Shown: positions 1 through 5,806 of the stretch, one piece after another
How the letters are laid out: every line of letters begins with the position of its first letter
How positions within the stretch are numbered: the first letter of the stretch is position 1
DNA from: Alphaproteobacteria bacterium
GTDB lineage: Bacteria > Pseudomonadota > Alphaproteobacteria > Micropepsales > Micropepsaceae
Assembly (NCBI GenBank): GCA_003246795.1
Contig: QKCS01000169.1
Span: forward strand, 1-7,036
Direction: 5' to 3'
Length of the DNA stretch: 7,036 bases
The notes under the pieces: model-generated
Told to the model about the DNA's origin: nothing
Databases searched by the model: none
The model's input: the letters and a program-made list of their open reading frames with translations, nothing else
Translations under genes and position numbers: made by a program

Positions 1-714
1 CTTGGCGACCGCAGTCACCGCCGCGCCTTCGCGAATCTCGACGCCGTCGCGCACGAGCGACTCGCGCACAATGGCGACCGCTTCCGGATCGTCCTTGGGT
101 AGAATCTGCTTCGCCTCAAGTACCGTGACCCGCGCGCCCAGCCGCCGGTGCGCCTGCGCCATCTCGAGCCCGATGGGCCCGCCGCCAATGATGATGAGGT
201 GCTCGGGCAGGGCCGTATTGTCGAAGATCGTTTCGTTCGTAAAGAACGACGTTTGGTCCAGCCCCGGGATGGGCGGTTTCAGCGGCGACGATCCGGACGC
301 CACGACGAAGTAGCGCGCACTGATGCGATGCTCCCCCGCCTCCACCTCGCCGTCTGACACGAACCGCGCCGTCGCCTTGATGACGCGCACGCCAAGCTTC
401 TCGAACCGTTCGACCGAGTCGTTGGGTTCAATCGCCGCGATGACATCGCGCACGTGTCGCATCACGCGCGGGAAATCAGCCCTGGGCTCGCCCGCGTCGA
501 CGCCGAATTCGCGCGCCCGCCGCACGGCCTGCGCGTGCTTTGCCGCCGCAAGAAGCGACTTCGACGGCACGCAGCCGTAATTCAGGCAATCGCCGCCCAT
601 CTTATGACGCTCAATCAACACGACCTTGCGCCCGAGCTGCGCCGCCCCCGCCGCGACCGACAAGCCGCCCGAACCCGCACCAATGATGCAGATGTCCGCC
701 TTGATCCGCTCCAT
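1..714 (-). CDS. FAD-dependent pyridine nucleotide-disulfide oxidoreductase (MerA/Lpd-like), partial, C-terminus beyond left edge
   Basis: This is the N-terminal 238 residues of a class-I flavoprotein disulfide reductase, a soluble cytoplasmic enzyme that passes electrons from NAD(P)H through FAD to a redox-active cysteine pair. Visible motifs are the FAD-binding GAGSGG (residues 12-17), the redox dithiol GGDCLNYGCVPSK (Cys43 and Cys48), the FAD-contacting VVASGSSP (137-144), and a second Rossmann motif GGGPIG (177-182) followed by Glu200 at the end of strand two. An acid there usually means NAD(H) preference (inference). The NAD domain is cut and the dimerisation domain is missing. The ATG at 714 lies two bases after the stop of the TVP38 gene, with GAGGAAG at 726-732 as ribosome binding site. 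There is no heavy-metal-associated domain before the FAD motif and no mer gene nearby, so a mercury role is doubtful despite the resemblance to MerA. The true substrate is unknown; the family call is secure. Confidence 0.92.
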   Translation of the reverse strand, partial: MERIKADICIIGAGSGGLSVAAGAAQLGRKVVLIERHKMGGDCLNYGCVPSKSLLAAAKHAQAVRRAREFGVDAGEPRADFPRVMRHVRDVIAAIEPNDSVERFEKLGVRVIKATARFVSDGEVEAGEHRISARYFVVASGSSPLKPPIPGLDQTSFFTNETIFDNTALPEHLIIIGGGPIGLEMAQAHRRLGARVTVLEAKQILPKDDPEAVAIVRESLVRDGVEIREGAAVTAVAK

Positions 715-716
715 CG

Positions 717-1457
717 TCAGGTCCGCTTCCTCGCGAACGCGCGATAGACGATCGGGATCAGCGACAAGATCACCAGGCCGATGATCGGAATGTAGAAATC
801 CGACCGCGACAAAAGCGCGATCAAGCTCAAATCGGGCTCCTCTCCCGCCTCGAACAGGGCGTTGAGTCCGTTCCCGATACTGGCATAGACGAAGGATCCC
901 GGGATGATGCCGATGAACGTCGTGACGACAAACGTGACGGCCGACACGCCCAGGAACGCCGGCGCCAGGTTCACCAGCCAAAACGGAAACAGCGGTACGA
1001 GTCGAAGTAGCAGGAGATAGCTGAACGCATTGGCGCGAAAGCCCTCCTCCATCCGTTTGATCTGCGACGCGAACCGCGCGCGCAGCGGCTCGCCCAGAGC
1101 CGTCTTGGCGACGATGAAGAGAACCGTCGAACCAATCGTGGCCCCGATAACGATCCACGTGGCGCCAAAGACGCTGCCGAACAAGAAGCCGCCCGCGACG
1201 CTCAAGAGCGCGCCAAGCGGCAGCGAAAACGCCGCGACGACGATGTACGCCACGATGAACAGCAAGACGGCCTGCGTCTTGTGATCGTGAACCCAGTCTT
1301 TCAGGGCTGCTCGGTTCTCTTTCAAGAGATCGAGCGTCAGATATTTGTTCAGCCCAAGCGCGAAGAACGCGATCAGGCCCGCCCCCAAGATCAGCAAAGG
1401 AACCAGACGCGCGAGCGTCAGGCGCGGCTTGGCGGTATCGGTGGTGGGCGTTTCCAT
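717..1457 (-). CDS. TVP38/TMEM64 family (DedA/VTT superfamily) inner-membrane protein
   Basis: A 246-residue polytopic inner-membrane protein of the SNARE-associated/VTT family (Pfam PF09335). The superfamily includes DedA and UptA-type undecaprenyl-phosphate carriers and eukaryotic lipid scramblases; the substrate of bacterial TVP38 members is generally unknown. Hydrophobic segments lie at about residues 16-36, 62-79, 84-118, 145-196 and 221-240. Two re-entrant signatures are clear: GGFLFG (89-94) after FSLPLG, and LRLVPLFPFWLVN (151-163) followed by GIIPGSF (183-189). The start is uncertain. I use the ATG at 1457; a GTG at 1466 would add three residues and overlap the DUF547 stop as GTGA. 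GAGG precedes both at similar short spacing. The gene sits between DUF547 and the flavoenzyme, with two bases to the next start, so translation is probably coupled. TVP38 and this type of oxidoreductase are also found as one fused protein in databases (from memory), which supports a shared task. Confidence 0.9.
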   Translation of the reverse strand: METPTTDTAKPRLTLARLVPLLILGAGLIAFFALGLNKYLTLDLLKENRAALKDWVHDHKTQAVLLFIVAYIVVAAFSLPLGALLSVAGGFLFGSVFGATWIVIGATIGSTVLFIVAKTALGEPLRARFASQIKRMEEGFRANAFSYLLLLRLVPLFPFWLVNLAPAFLGVSAVTFVVTTFIGIIPGSFVYASIGNGLNALFEAGEEPDLSLIALLSRSDFYIPIIGLVILSLIPIVYRAFARKRT

Positions 1458-1462
1458 GACCC

Positions 1463-2287
1463 TCACTTAGCCTCGTTCAGCGACCAGTCATAGTCGTAAC
1501 CGGCTATCGTATTGATGCTGGCCAGCTGCTGCTTCAGCTTCGGCGCCGCATATTTGGCGATATGACCGATAACCGCGGCATCCGTGGACCCGAAATCCTT
1601 CCGGTACCACGAGTAGATTTGCGAGAGATAAAGCTTGCGGCTGCGCACCTGCGCGCCGCGCGGATGGTTGACGTAGTCGCGTGCGCCCCGCGTCAACATC
1701 TTGTCCAGCGTCGTTCCGGTGAACGGCTTGCCCATCAAATTAGGACAACCCATCGACGCGCAATTGACGGCGTAGTGGATGCGCGGATCGCGCCAGACCT
1801 TGCGCAGGATGTCGTGCTCGATGTTGTCGAGCGAGAGCTTGCGGCCTTCGACGGCGACGAGTTCCTTCTTCCACGGCCCGACCGTGAAAAACCCGCCGAG
1901 CGAGATGTCGCGGATCGATTTGACCGGGTAGTGATCTAGCACCACGTCGATCGTCAGCGCGTTGTAGAGGTTGATCCAAAACGCGCGTTGCTCGTCGGGT
2001 TTCAACGCCGTTACCTTCACGCCCTGCAACGCGGTCAGATAAGCTTTCAGGGCCTTGCGGTCCGCGGCGCTCATGCGGCCATACGCGAACAAATTGACCC
2101 CGTCGGCAGAAGGCGCGATGTAGCGCTCGAGGATTCGTTGCCAGGCGCTGTGATCGACGGTCATGGTCGAGTTCGGATCGTTTCTGGCAAAATACTGATC
2201 GAGATCGGCGGCCTGCGATACGGCAACGCCCCAAGCCAAGACGGCATACGACAGGAGAATGACAATGGATGAGCGAAAACGTCTCAT
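1463..2287 (-). CDS. DUF547 domain protein with signal peptide, probably periplasmic
   Basis: A 274-residue protein whose core matches DUF547 (Pfam PF04784), a family of unknown function. Visible blocks are FWINLYNALTIDVVL (103-117), SIRDI (124-128), the GRKLSLDNIEHDILR stretch (148-162) and HYAVNCASMGCPNL (171-184). The last holds His171, Cys176 and Cys181, which are candidate catalytic or metal/disulfide residues. Residues 1-26 form a signal peptide: MRRFR, a hydrophobic stretch, then a VSQA-AD cleavage site, so export to the periplasm is expected. The start at 2287 is chosen because GGAGG lies nine bases upstream (2297-2301) and the signal peptide then has normal length. The frame is open upstream to 2341 but without a ribosome binding site. 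This is the first gene of the minus-strand operon, and its stop lies within a few bases of the TVP38 start. Family assignment is firm; biochemical function is unknown. Confidence 0.9.
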   Translation of the reverse strand: MRRFRSSIVILLSYAVLAWGVAVSQAADLDQYFARNDPNSTMTVDHSAWQRILERYIAPSADGVNLFAYGRMSAADRKALKAYLTALQGVKVTALKPDEQRAFWINLYNALTIDVVLDHYPVKSIRDISLGGFFTVGPWKKELVAVEGRKLSLDNIEHDILRKVWRDPRIHYAVNCASMGCPNLMGKPFTGTTLDKMLTRGARDYVNHPRGAQVRSRKLYLSQIYSWYRKDFGSTDAAVIGHIAKYAAPKLKQQLASINTIAGYDYDWSLNEAK

Positions 2288-2296
2288 GCCGGAAAG

Positions 2297-2301
2297 CCTC
2301 C
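2297..2301 (-). promoter_or_regulatory. Ribosome binding site of the DUF547 gene
   Basis: GGAGG on the minus strand, nine bases before the ATG at 2287. It decides the start against the in-frame ATGs further upstream, which have no such motif. Confidence 0.7.
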
Positions 2302-2347
2302 GCGGCGAATGCATCAGGGGCGTATGCCATCGGCCGCGCACACGCGC

Positions 2348-2379
2348 GCGTAACGGCTTTGTTACGCCGGGTTAACGCC
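2348..2379. promoter_or_regulatory. Candidate operator: inverted and direct GTTA(A)CGC half-sites
   Basis: The divergent intergenic region contains GCGTAAC (2348-2354), a six-base spacer GGCTTT, then GTTACGC (2361-2367): a perfect 7-bp inverted repeat. A third copy, GTTAACGC (2371-2378), starts ten bases after the second, about one helical turn. The cluster lies 25-56 bases upstream of the rpmH -35 element, and within about 60-90 bases of the DUF547 start on the other strand, so it could serve either gene. The geometry suggests a dimeric DNA-binding protein. No regulator is named by the sequence, and chance cannot be ruled out. Confidence 0.35.
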
Positions 2380-2403
2380 AAGCCTTTGTCCGCGCGGCGA
2401 GAT

Positions 2404-2433
2404 TTGACTTGGAAGCGCCGTTTCCCTTATATG
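2404..2433 (+). promoter_or_regulatory. Sigma-70-type promoter of the rpmH operon
   Basis: TTGACT (2404-2409) as -35 and TTATAT (2427-2432) as -10 with a 17-base spacer, or TATATG (2428-2433) with 18. Transcription would start near 2440 and give a leader of about 35 bases before the rpmH GTG. The -35 is a near-consensus match and the position is right for a highly expressed ribosomal-protein gene. It probably drives the whole six-gene cluster, since no other clear promoter is seen between these genes. Confidence 0.75.
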
Positions 2434-2459
2434 CGCCCCCTTCGATCGACCGCGACGTC

Positions 2460-2467
2460 AAAGGAAG
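2460..2467 (+). promoter_or_regulatory. Ribosome binding site of rpmH
   Basis: AAAGGAAG ends seven bases before the GTG at 2475. It fixes the GTG as the L34 start; the longer in-frame reading from 2409 would begin inside the promoter. Confidence 0.75.
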
Positions 2468-2474
2468 CCTACCC

Positions 2475-2609
2475 GTGAAGCGCACCTATCAGCCCAGCAA
2501 AATCGTCAGAAAGCGTCGCCACGGCTTCCGTTCGCGCTCGGCCACGGCCAACGGCCGCAAGGTGCTCGCCCGTCGCCGTGCGAACGGCCGCAAGCGCCTG
2601 TCGGCCTGA
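2475..2609 (+). CDS. rpmH: 50S ribosomal protein L34
   Basis: A 44-residue, strongly basic protein with the full L34 pattern: MKRTYQPSK at the N-terminus, then [17 protein letters not shown] and the end [12 protein letters not shown]. The length matches the family. L34 binds 23S rRNA in the large subunit. The start is GTG, supported by the AAAGGAAG ribosome binding site and by the conserved M-K-R-T beginning. It is the first gene of the plus-strand cluster, directly after a strong promoter, and rnpA follows after 49 bases with no terminator hairpin between them. The rpmH-rnpA order is nearly universal in bacteria and helps identify both small genes. Confidence 0.97.
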   Translation: MKRTYQPSKIVRKRRHGFRSRSATANGRKVLARRRANGRKRLSA

Positions 2610-2658
2610 TTCAACCGGTCCCTTGCCTCTCCCGGACGCGGCGCACCGCAAGGTCAAA

Positions 2659-3012
2659 GTGTCGCGTCTGTTGAAACGCGCCGATTTCCTGCGCCTCGCC
2701 CGGGGCCGGCGCTGGTCGATGCCAGGCCTTGTCCTACAGATGGCGAAACAGCCCGATCCATCGCAAGACATTCGCGCGGGCTTCACGGCGACGAAGAAAG
2801 TCGGCGGCGCCGTCGTGCGCAACCGGGCAAAACGGCGCTTGCACGAGGCCGCACGCGCCGTTCTTCCCCTTTATGCGACGCCCGGCTGTGATTATGTTCT
2901 GGTCGCACGCGAGGCGACGCCCGAACGGCCCTTCGCCGCGCTGATCGAAGACTTGAAACAGGCTCTCCGCAAAGTGCATGGGGGCCGCCCCCCAAAACCG
3001 GAGGAGAAATGA
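2659..3012 (+). CDS. rnpA: Ribonuclease P protein component
   Basis: The protein subunit of RNase P, which with the catalytic RNA trims the 5' leader of tRNA precursors in the cytoplasm. In the 117-residue product the N-terminal [15 protein letters not shown] block, the central [20 protein letters not shown] segment (41-60) with the RNR signature at 54-56, and the YVLVAR strand (79-84) match the family. A Pro/Lys/Glu-rich tail follows (110-117). The start is taken as GTG 2659, five bases after AAGG (2650-2653), because the family normally begins shortly before the LKRADF motif. The frame is open further up to a GTG at 2578 inside rpmH, which would add 27 residues with no family resemblance. 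The stop overlaps the yidD start (ATGA at 3009-3012), implying translational coupling. Confidence 0.95.
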   Translation: MSRLLKRADFLRLARGRRWSMPGLVLQMAKQPDPSQDIRAGFTATKKVGGAVVRNRAKRRLHEAARAVLPLYATPGCDYVLVAREATPERPFAALIEDLKQALRKVHGGRPPKPEEK

Positions 3013-3284
3013 CGGTTTTGGCGCCGGTTCTGCTCGCCGTGAAGCGGCTGACGCAAGCGCCGATCTACGCCTATCGCTACGCGATCTCGCCGCTGATCGG
3101 GCCGGTGTGCCGCTATCGGCCGACGTGTTCGGCCTATGCGCTCGAAGCCATCGAAAAGTACGGTGCGATCAAAGGCGTTTGGCTCGCCATGCGTCGCCTT
3201 GCGCGTTGCCATCCGGTGACGTGGTTGGGCGGCGGCGACGGCTACGATCCCGTGCCGGAAAAATGTACCCACCATCGTGACTGA
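3009..3284 (+). CDS. yidD: Membrane protein insertion efficiency factor YidD
   Basis: A 91-residue small protein of the YidD family (Pfam PF01809), thought to sit at the inner face of the cytoplasmic membrane through an N-terminal amphipathic helix and to assist YidC-dependent insertion. The family core is intact: [20 protein letters not shown] (22-41) with Cys34 and Cys40, then [12 protein letters not shown] (41-52), a third Cys67 in RCHP, and [10 protein letters not shown] (74-83) near the end. The ATG overlaps the rnpA stop, and GGAGGAG at 3000-3006 is a strong ribosome binding site. yidC begins 12 bases after its stop. The position between rnpA and yidC is the standard one for this gene. 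Confidence 0.96.
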   Translation: MTVLAPVLLAVKRLTQAPIYAYRYAISPLIGPVCRYRPTCSAYALEAIEKYGAIKGVWLAMRRLARCHPVTWLGGGDGYDPVPEKCTHHRD

Positions 3285-3296
3285 GACCTCCTGGCG

Positions 3297-5126
3297 ATGA
3301 ACAAACAACCGGACGGCCTAAACCTCATTGTTGCGATGGCGCTCTGCGTCGCCGTGCTCGTGGCCTGGCAGTACTTCTTCGTGGGACCCGAAGCGGAACG
3401 CCAACGCGAAGCGGCGGCGGATCGTGCGGCCCAAAGCGAGCAGCAAGCGCAGCCGCCTGTCGCGGGCGCCGCCCCGCCGACACCCGACGCCCCGGCGATG
3501 GCAGCTGGACAGACGCTGCCGCGCGAAGCCGTGCTCAAGACCAGCGGTGCGCGCCTGTCCTTCGACAACGAGAAGGTCGACGGTTCGATTCGTTTGACCG
3601 GCGCACGAATCGACGACCTCAGGCTCAAAGACTATCGCGAGACGATCGACCCGCAGAGTCCTGAGATCGTCTTTCTGACGCCGCAAGGTTCGCAGGGCGC
3701 GACGTTCGCCGAGATCGGATGGACGCGCGCACCCGGATCGGCGACGCCCGTTCCGACCCCGACGACCGAATGGACCGTCGCTTCTGGCAAAACCTTGACG
3801 CCGTCGTCGCCCATAACGCTCAGCTGGGACAACGGCCAGGGTTTGATCTTCAAGCGGCACGTCACGCTCGATCAAAACTACATGTTCACGATCACCGACA
3901 CGGTCGAGAATACGACCGGTGCGCCGGTGACGCTCTATCCGTACGCCGTCGTCGCGCGCCAGGGCGAACCCACGCACGGAACGAACTGGATTCTGCACGA
4001 AGGCCTGATCGGCGTCTTGGAAGGCGTTCTTCAGGACGAAACCTATTCGGAGATGCGCGACACCGAAGGGCACGAGATCAAGTACGAGAGCACCGGCGGC
4101 TGGCTCGGCATCACCGACAAGTACTGGATGGCGACGCTCATCCCGCCGCAGAACGAAAAGTTCAACGCGCGCTTCTCGATGGGAACCGAAGCGGGCGGCG
4201 AGGCGTTCCGCGCCGACTATCTGCTCGGAGCCCGCAACGTGCCCGCCGGCGGCGCCGTCAGCGTGACCCACAACCTTTTCGCCGGCGCCAAGGTTGTCTC
4301 GTTGGTCGAGCAGTACGAACAAAGCCTCGGCATCTTTCGCTTCGACATGACGATCGACTGGGGCTGGTTCTCGATCATCACCTACTGGATGTTCAAGGGC
4401 CTCGACGCCCTGAACAAGCTCGTCGGCAATTTCGGCGTGGCGATCATCCTGCTTACGATCGTCATCAAGATTCTCTTCTTCCCACTCGCCAATCGCTCCT
4501 ACGAGTCGATGGCCAAGATGAAGAAGATCCAGCCGCAAATGAAAGAGCTGCAAGAGCGGTTCAAGGACGACCGCATGAAGCAGCAGCAGGAAATGGCCGC
4601 GCTGTTCAAGCGCGAGAAGGTGAACCCGATGATGGGCTGCCTTCCCATCTTGATCCAGATTCCGGTCTTCTTCTCGCTCTACAAAGTCCTCTTCGTCACG
4701 ATCGAAATGCGCCACGCGCCGTTCTTCGGTTGGATCCAGGATCTGGCCGCGGCGGACCCGACGTCGATTTTCAACCTCTTCGGCTTGTTGCCCTATGACG
4801 TGCCGAGCTGGCTTCTGATCGGCGTCTGGCCACTCTTGATGGGCATCACGATGTGGTTCCAGACGAAGATGAACCCACCGGCAACCGATCCCGTGCAGCA
4901 GCAGATGATGTCGATGATGCCGCTGGTGTTCACCTACTTGATGGCGCAGTTCCCGGCCGGCCTTGTCGTCTATTGGACGGCGAACAACCTGCTATCGATC
5001 CTGCAGCAATACGTGATCATGCGCCGGATGAACGTGCCCATCGAACTCGCCAAGAACTTCAAGATGCCGGATTGGCTGCGAAAGGCGTTGGGCCGACCGA
5101 GCAGCCAAGCCTCGCCCGGCGAATAG
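3297..5126 (+). CDS. yidC: Membrane protein insertase YidC
   Basis: A 609-residue Oxa1/YidC/Alb3 insertase that inserts proteins into the inner membrane, alone or with SecYEG. It has the Gram-negative layout: an N-terminal membrane segment (about 9-28), an Ala/Gln/Pro-rich linker (about 32-75), a large periplasmic beta domain (to about 350), then the conserved five-segment core. In the core the second membrane segment carries Lys391 before LFFPLANRSY. The cytosolic helical hairpin is charged (about 400-445) and ends in EKVNPMMGC. Further segments lie at about 446-466, 503-523 and 540-570. Lys391 aligns by eye with the essential groove Arg of E. coli YidC; Lys is common in alphaproteobacteria. 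The short tail (582-609) is not especially basic. The ATG at 3297 has no Shine-Dalgarno sequence, but the N-terminus fits the family. engB follows after six bases. Confidence 0.97.
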   Translation: MNKQPDGLNLIVAMALCVAVLVAWQYFFVGPEAERQREAAADRAAQSEQQAQPPVAGAAPPTPDAPAMAAGQTLPREAVLKTSGARLSFDNEKVDGSIRLTGARIDDLRLKDYRETIDPQSPEIVFLTPQGSQGATFAEIGWTRAPGSATPVPTPTTEWTVASGKTLTPSSPITLSWDNGQGLIFKRHVTLDQNYMFTITDTVENTTGAPVTLYPYAVVARQGEPTHGTNWILHEGLIGVLEGVLQDETYSEMRDTEGHEIKYESTGGWLGITDKYWMATLIPPQNEKFNARFSMGTEAGGEAFRADYLLGARNVPAGGAVSVTHNLFAGAKVVSLVEQYEQSLGIFRFDMTIDWGWFSIITYWMFKGLDALNKLVGNFGVAIILLTIVIKILFFPLANRSYESMAKMKKIQPQMKELQERFKDDRMKQQQEMAALFKREKVNPMMGCLPILIQIPVFFSLYKVLFVTIEMRHAPFFGWIQDLAAADPTSIFNLFGLLPYDVPSWLLIGVWPLLMGITMWFQTKMNPPATDPVQQQMMSMMPLVFTYLMAQFPAGLVVYWTANNLLSILQQYVIMRRMNVPIELAKNFKMPDWLRKALGRPSSQASPGE

Positions 5127-5132
5127 CGAACG

Positions 5133-5801
5133 ATGACAGCCCGCCCCGGGCGCGAACCCGAAGGCCAAAAGCGCGGCCGGATACTGTTCGCGCAAGAGTG
5201 CAAATTCATTCGGCCGGTGAAGACGTTCGCCGATTTGCCGCCGCTCGCCCGCGCCGAGGTCGCCTTCGCCGGCCGCTCGAACGTCGGCAAGTCGAGCCTC
5301 ATCAACGCGCTGACGAACAGGAAGACGTTGGCCCGCGTTTCGAACACGCCGGGCCGCACGCGCGAGATCAATCTCTTCGACCTTGGCGGACGGCTGACGA
5401 TCGCCGACCTGCCGGGCTATGGCTTCGCACGCGTGTCCAAGGCGGTCTCCGCCGAGTGGCGCCGCTTGATCGACGCCTATCTCAGAGGGCGATCTCAACT
5501 GCGCCGCGTCTGCCTGCTTATCGACGCGCGGCACGGCGCACAGGCCAACGACCGCGCCATGATGGCGATGTTGGATGCGGCCGCGGCCTCGTTCCTGCTG
5601 GTTCTAACGAAAATCGACAAGCTCCAGCCGGGCGAACGCGACGCAGCAATTAACGATGCCGAGCGGCTCGCCAGCGAGCACGCGGCCGCACACCCCGAGG
5701 TGATCGCAACGTCCGCCGAAACCGGCGAGGGTATCCCGGCGTTGCGCGCGCACCTCGCGGTCCTGGCCGAAACGAGCTATAAGGCCGCCGCCAACGGATA
5801 G
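5133..5801 (+). CDS. engB: Ribosome biogenesis GTP-binding protein EngB (YihA/YsxC)
   Basis: A 222-residue TRAFAC-class GTPase that acts in the cytoplasm in late assembly of the 50S subunit. All nucleotide-binding motifs are intact: G1 GRSNVGKS (47-54), G2 region TPGRTREIN (72-80), G3 DLPG (92-95) within DLPGYGFA, G4 TKID (159-162) and G5 SAETG (194-198). The GRSNVGKSS and TPGRTREIN variants separate EngB from Era and EngA. The N-terminal 20 residues are extra compared with the shortest family members and include RILFAQECKFI, which is common in alphaproteobacterial forms. The ATG is six bases after the yidC stop and the TAG is five bases before argB, so it is in the middle of the operon. It is essential in many bacteria. 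Confidence 0.96.
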   Translation: MTARPGREPEGQKRGRILFAQECKFIRPVKTFADLPPLARAEVAFAGRSNVGKSSLINALTNRKTLARVSNTPGRTREINLFDLGGRLTIADLPGYGFARVSKAVSAEWRRLIDAYLRGRSQLRRVCLLIDARHGAQANDRAMMAMLDAAAASFLLVLTKIDKLQPGERDAAINDAERLASEHAAAHPEVIATSAETGEGIPALRAHLAVLAETSYKAAANG

Positions 5802-5806
5802 CGTGC

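Noticed and set aside
2348..2367. Rho-independent terminator hairpin
   Set aside because: The 7-bp stem is short, no run of T follows on either strand, and no gene ends there; both neighbours start from this region.
2362..2375. CtrA-type binding site (TTAA-N7-TTAA) upstream of rpmH
   Set aside because: The sequence reads TTAC-N6-TTAA: one mismatch and the wrong spacing.
2300..2400. Sigma-70 promoter for the DUF547 operon on the minus strand
   Set aside because: A TTGGCG can serve as a weak -35 but no acceptable -10 lies at the right distance. A promoter must be nearby but I could not place it.
2288..2474. Replication origin near rpmH
   Set aside because: No DnaA-box cluster or AT-rich unwinding region is seen and dnaA is not adjacent. 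rpmH is not tied to the origin in most alphaproteobacteria.
3318..4715. Long open frame on the minus strand inside yidC (465 codons)
   Set aside because: It lies wholly antisense to a secure YidC gene. Its product is a mixture rich in Arg, Asp, Glu, His and Val without domain pattern, as expected from the complement of GC-rich codons.
3719..4798. Plus-strand frame of 359 codons inside yidC in another phase
   Set aside because: It is Arg-rich frame-shifted reading of yidC with no family resemblance and no independent start signal.
4853..5653. Plus-strand frame of 266 codons across the yidC-engB junction
   Set aside because: It overlaps two secure genes in a different phase and is Arg/Pro-rich shadow sequence.
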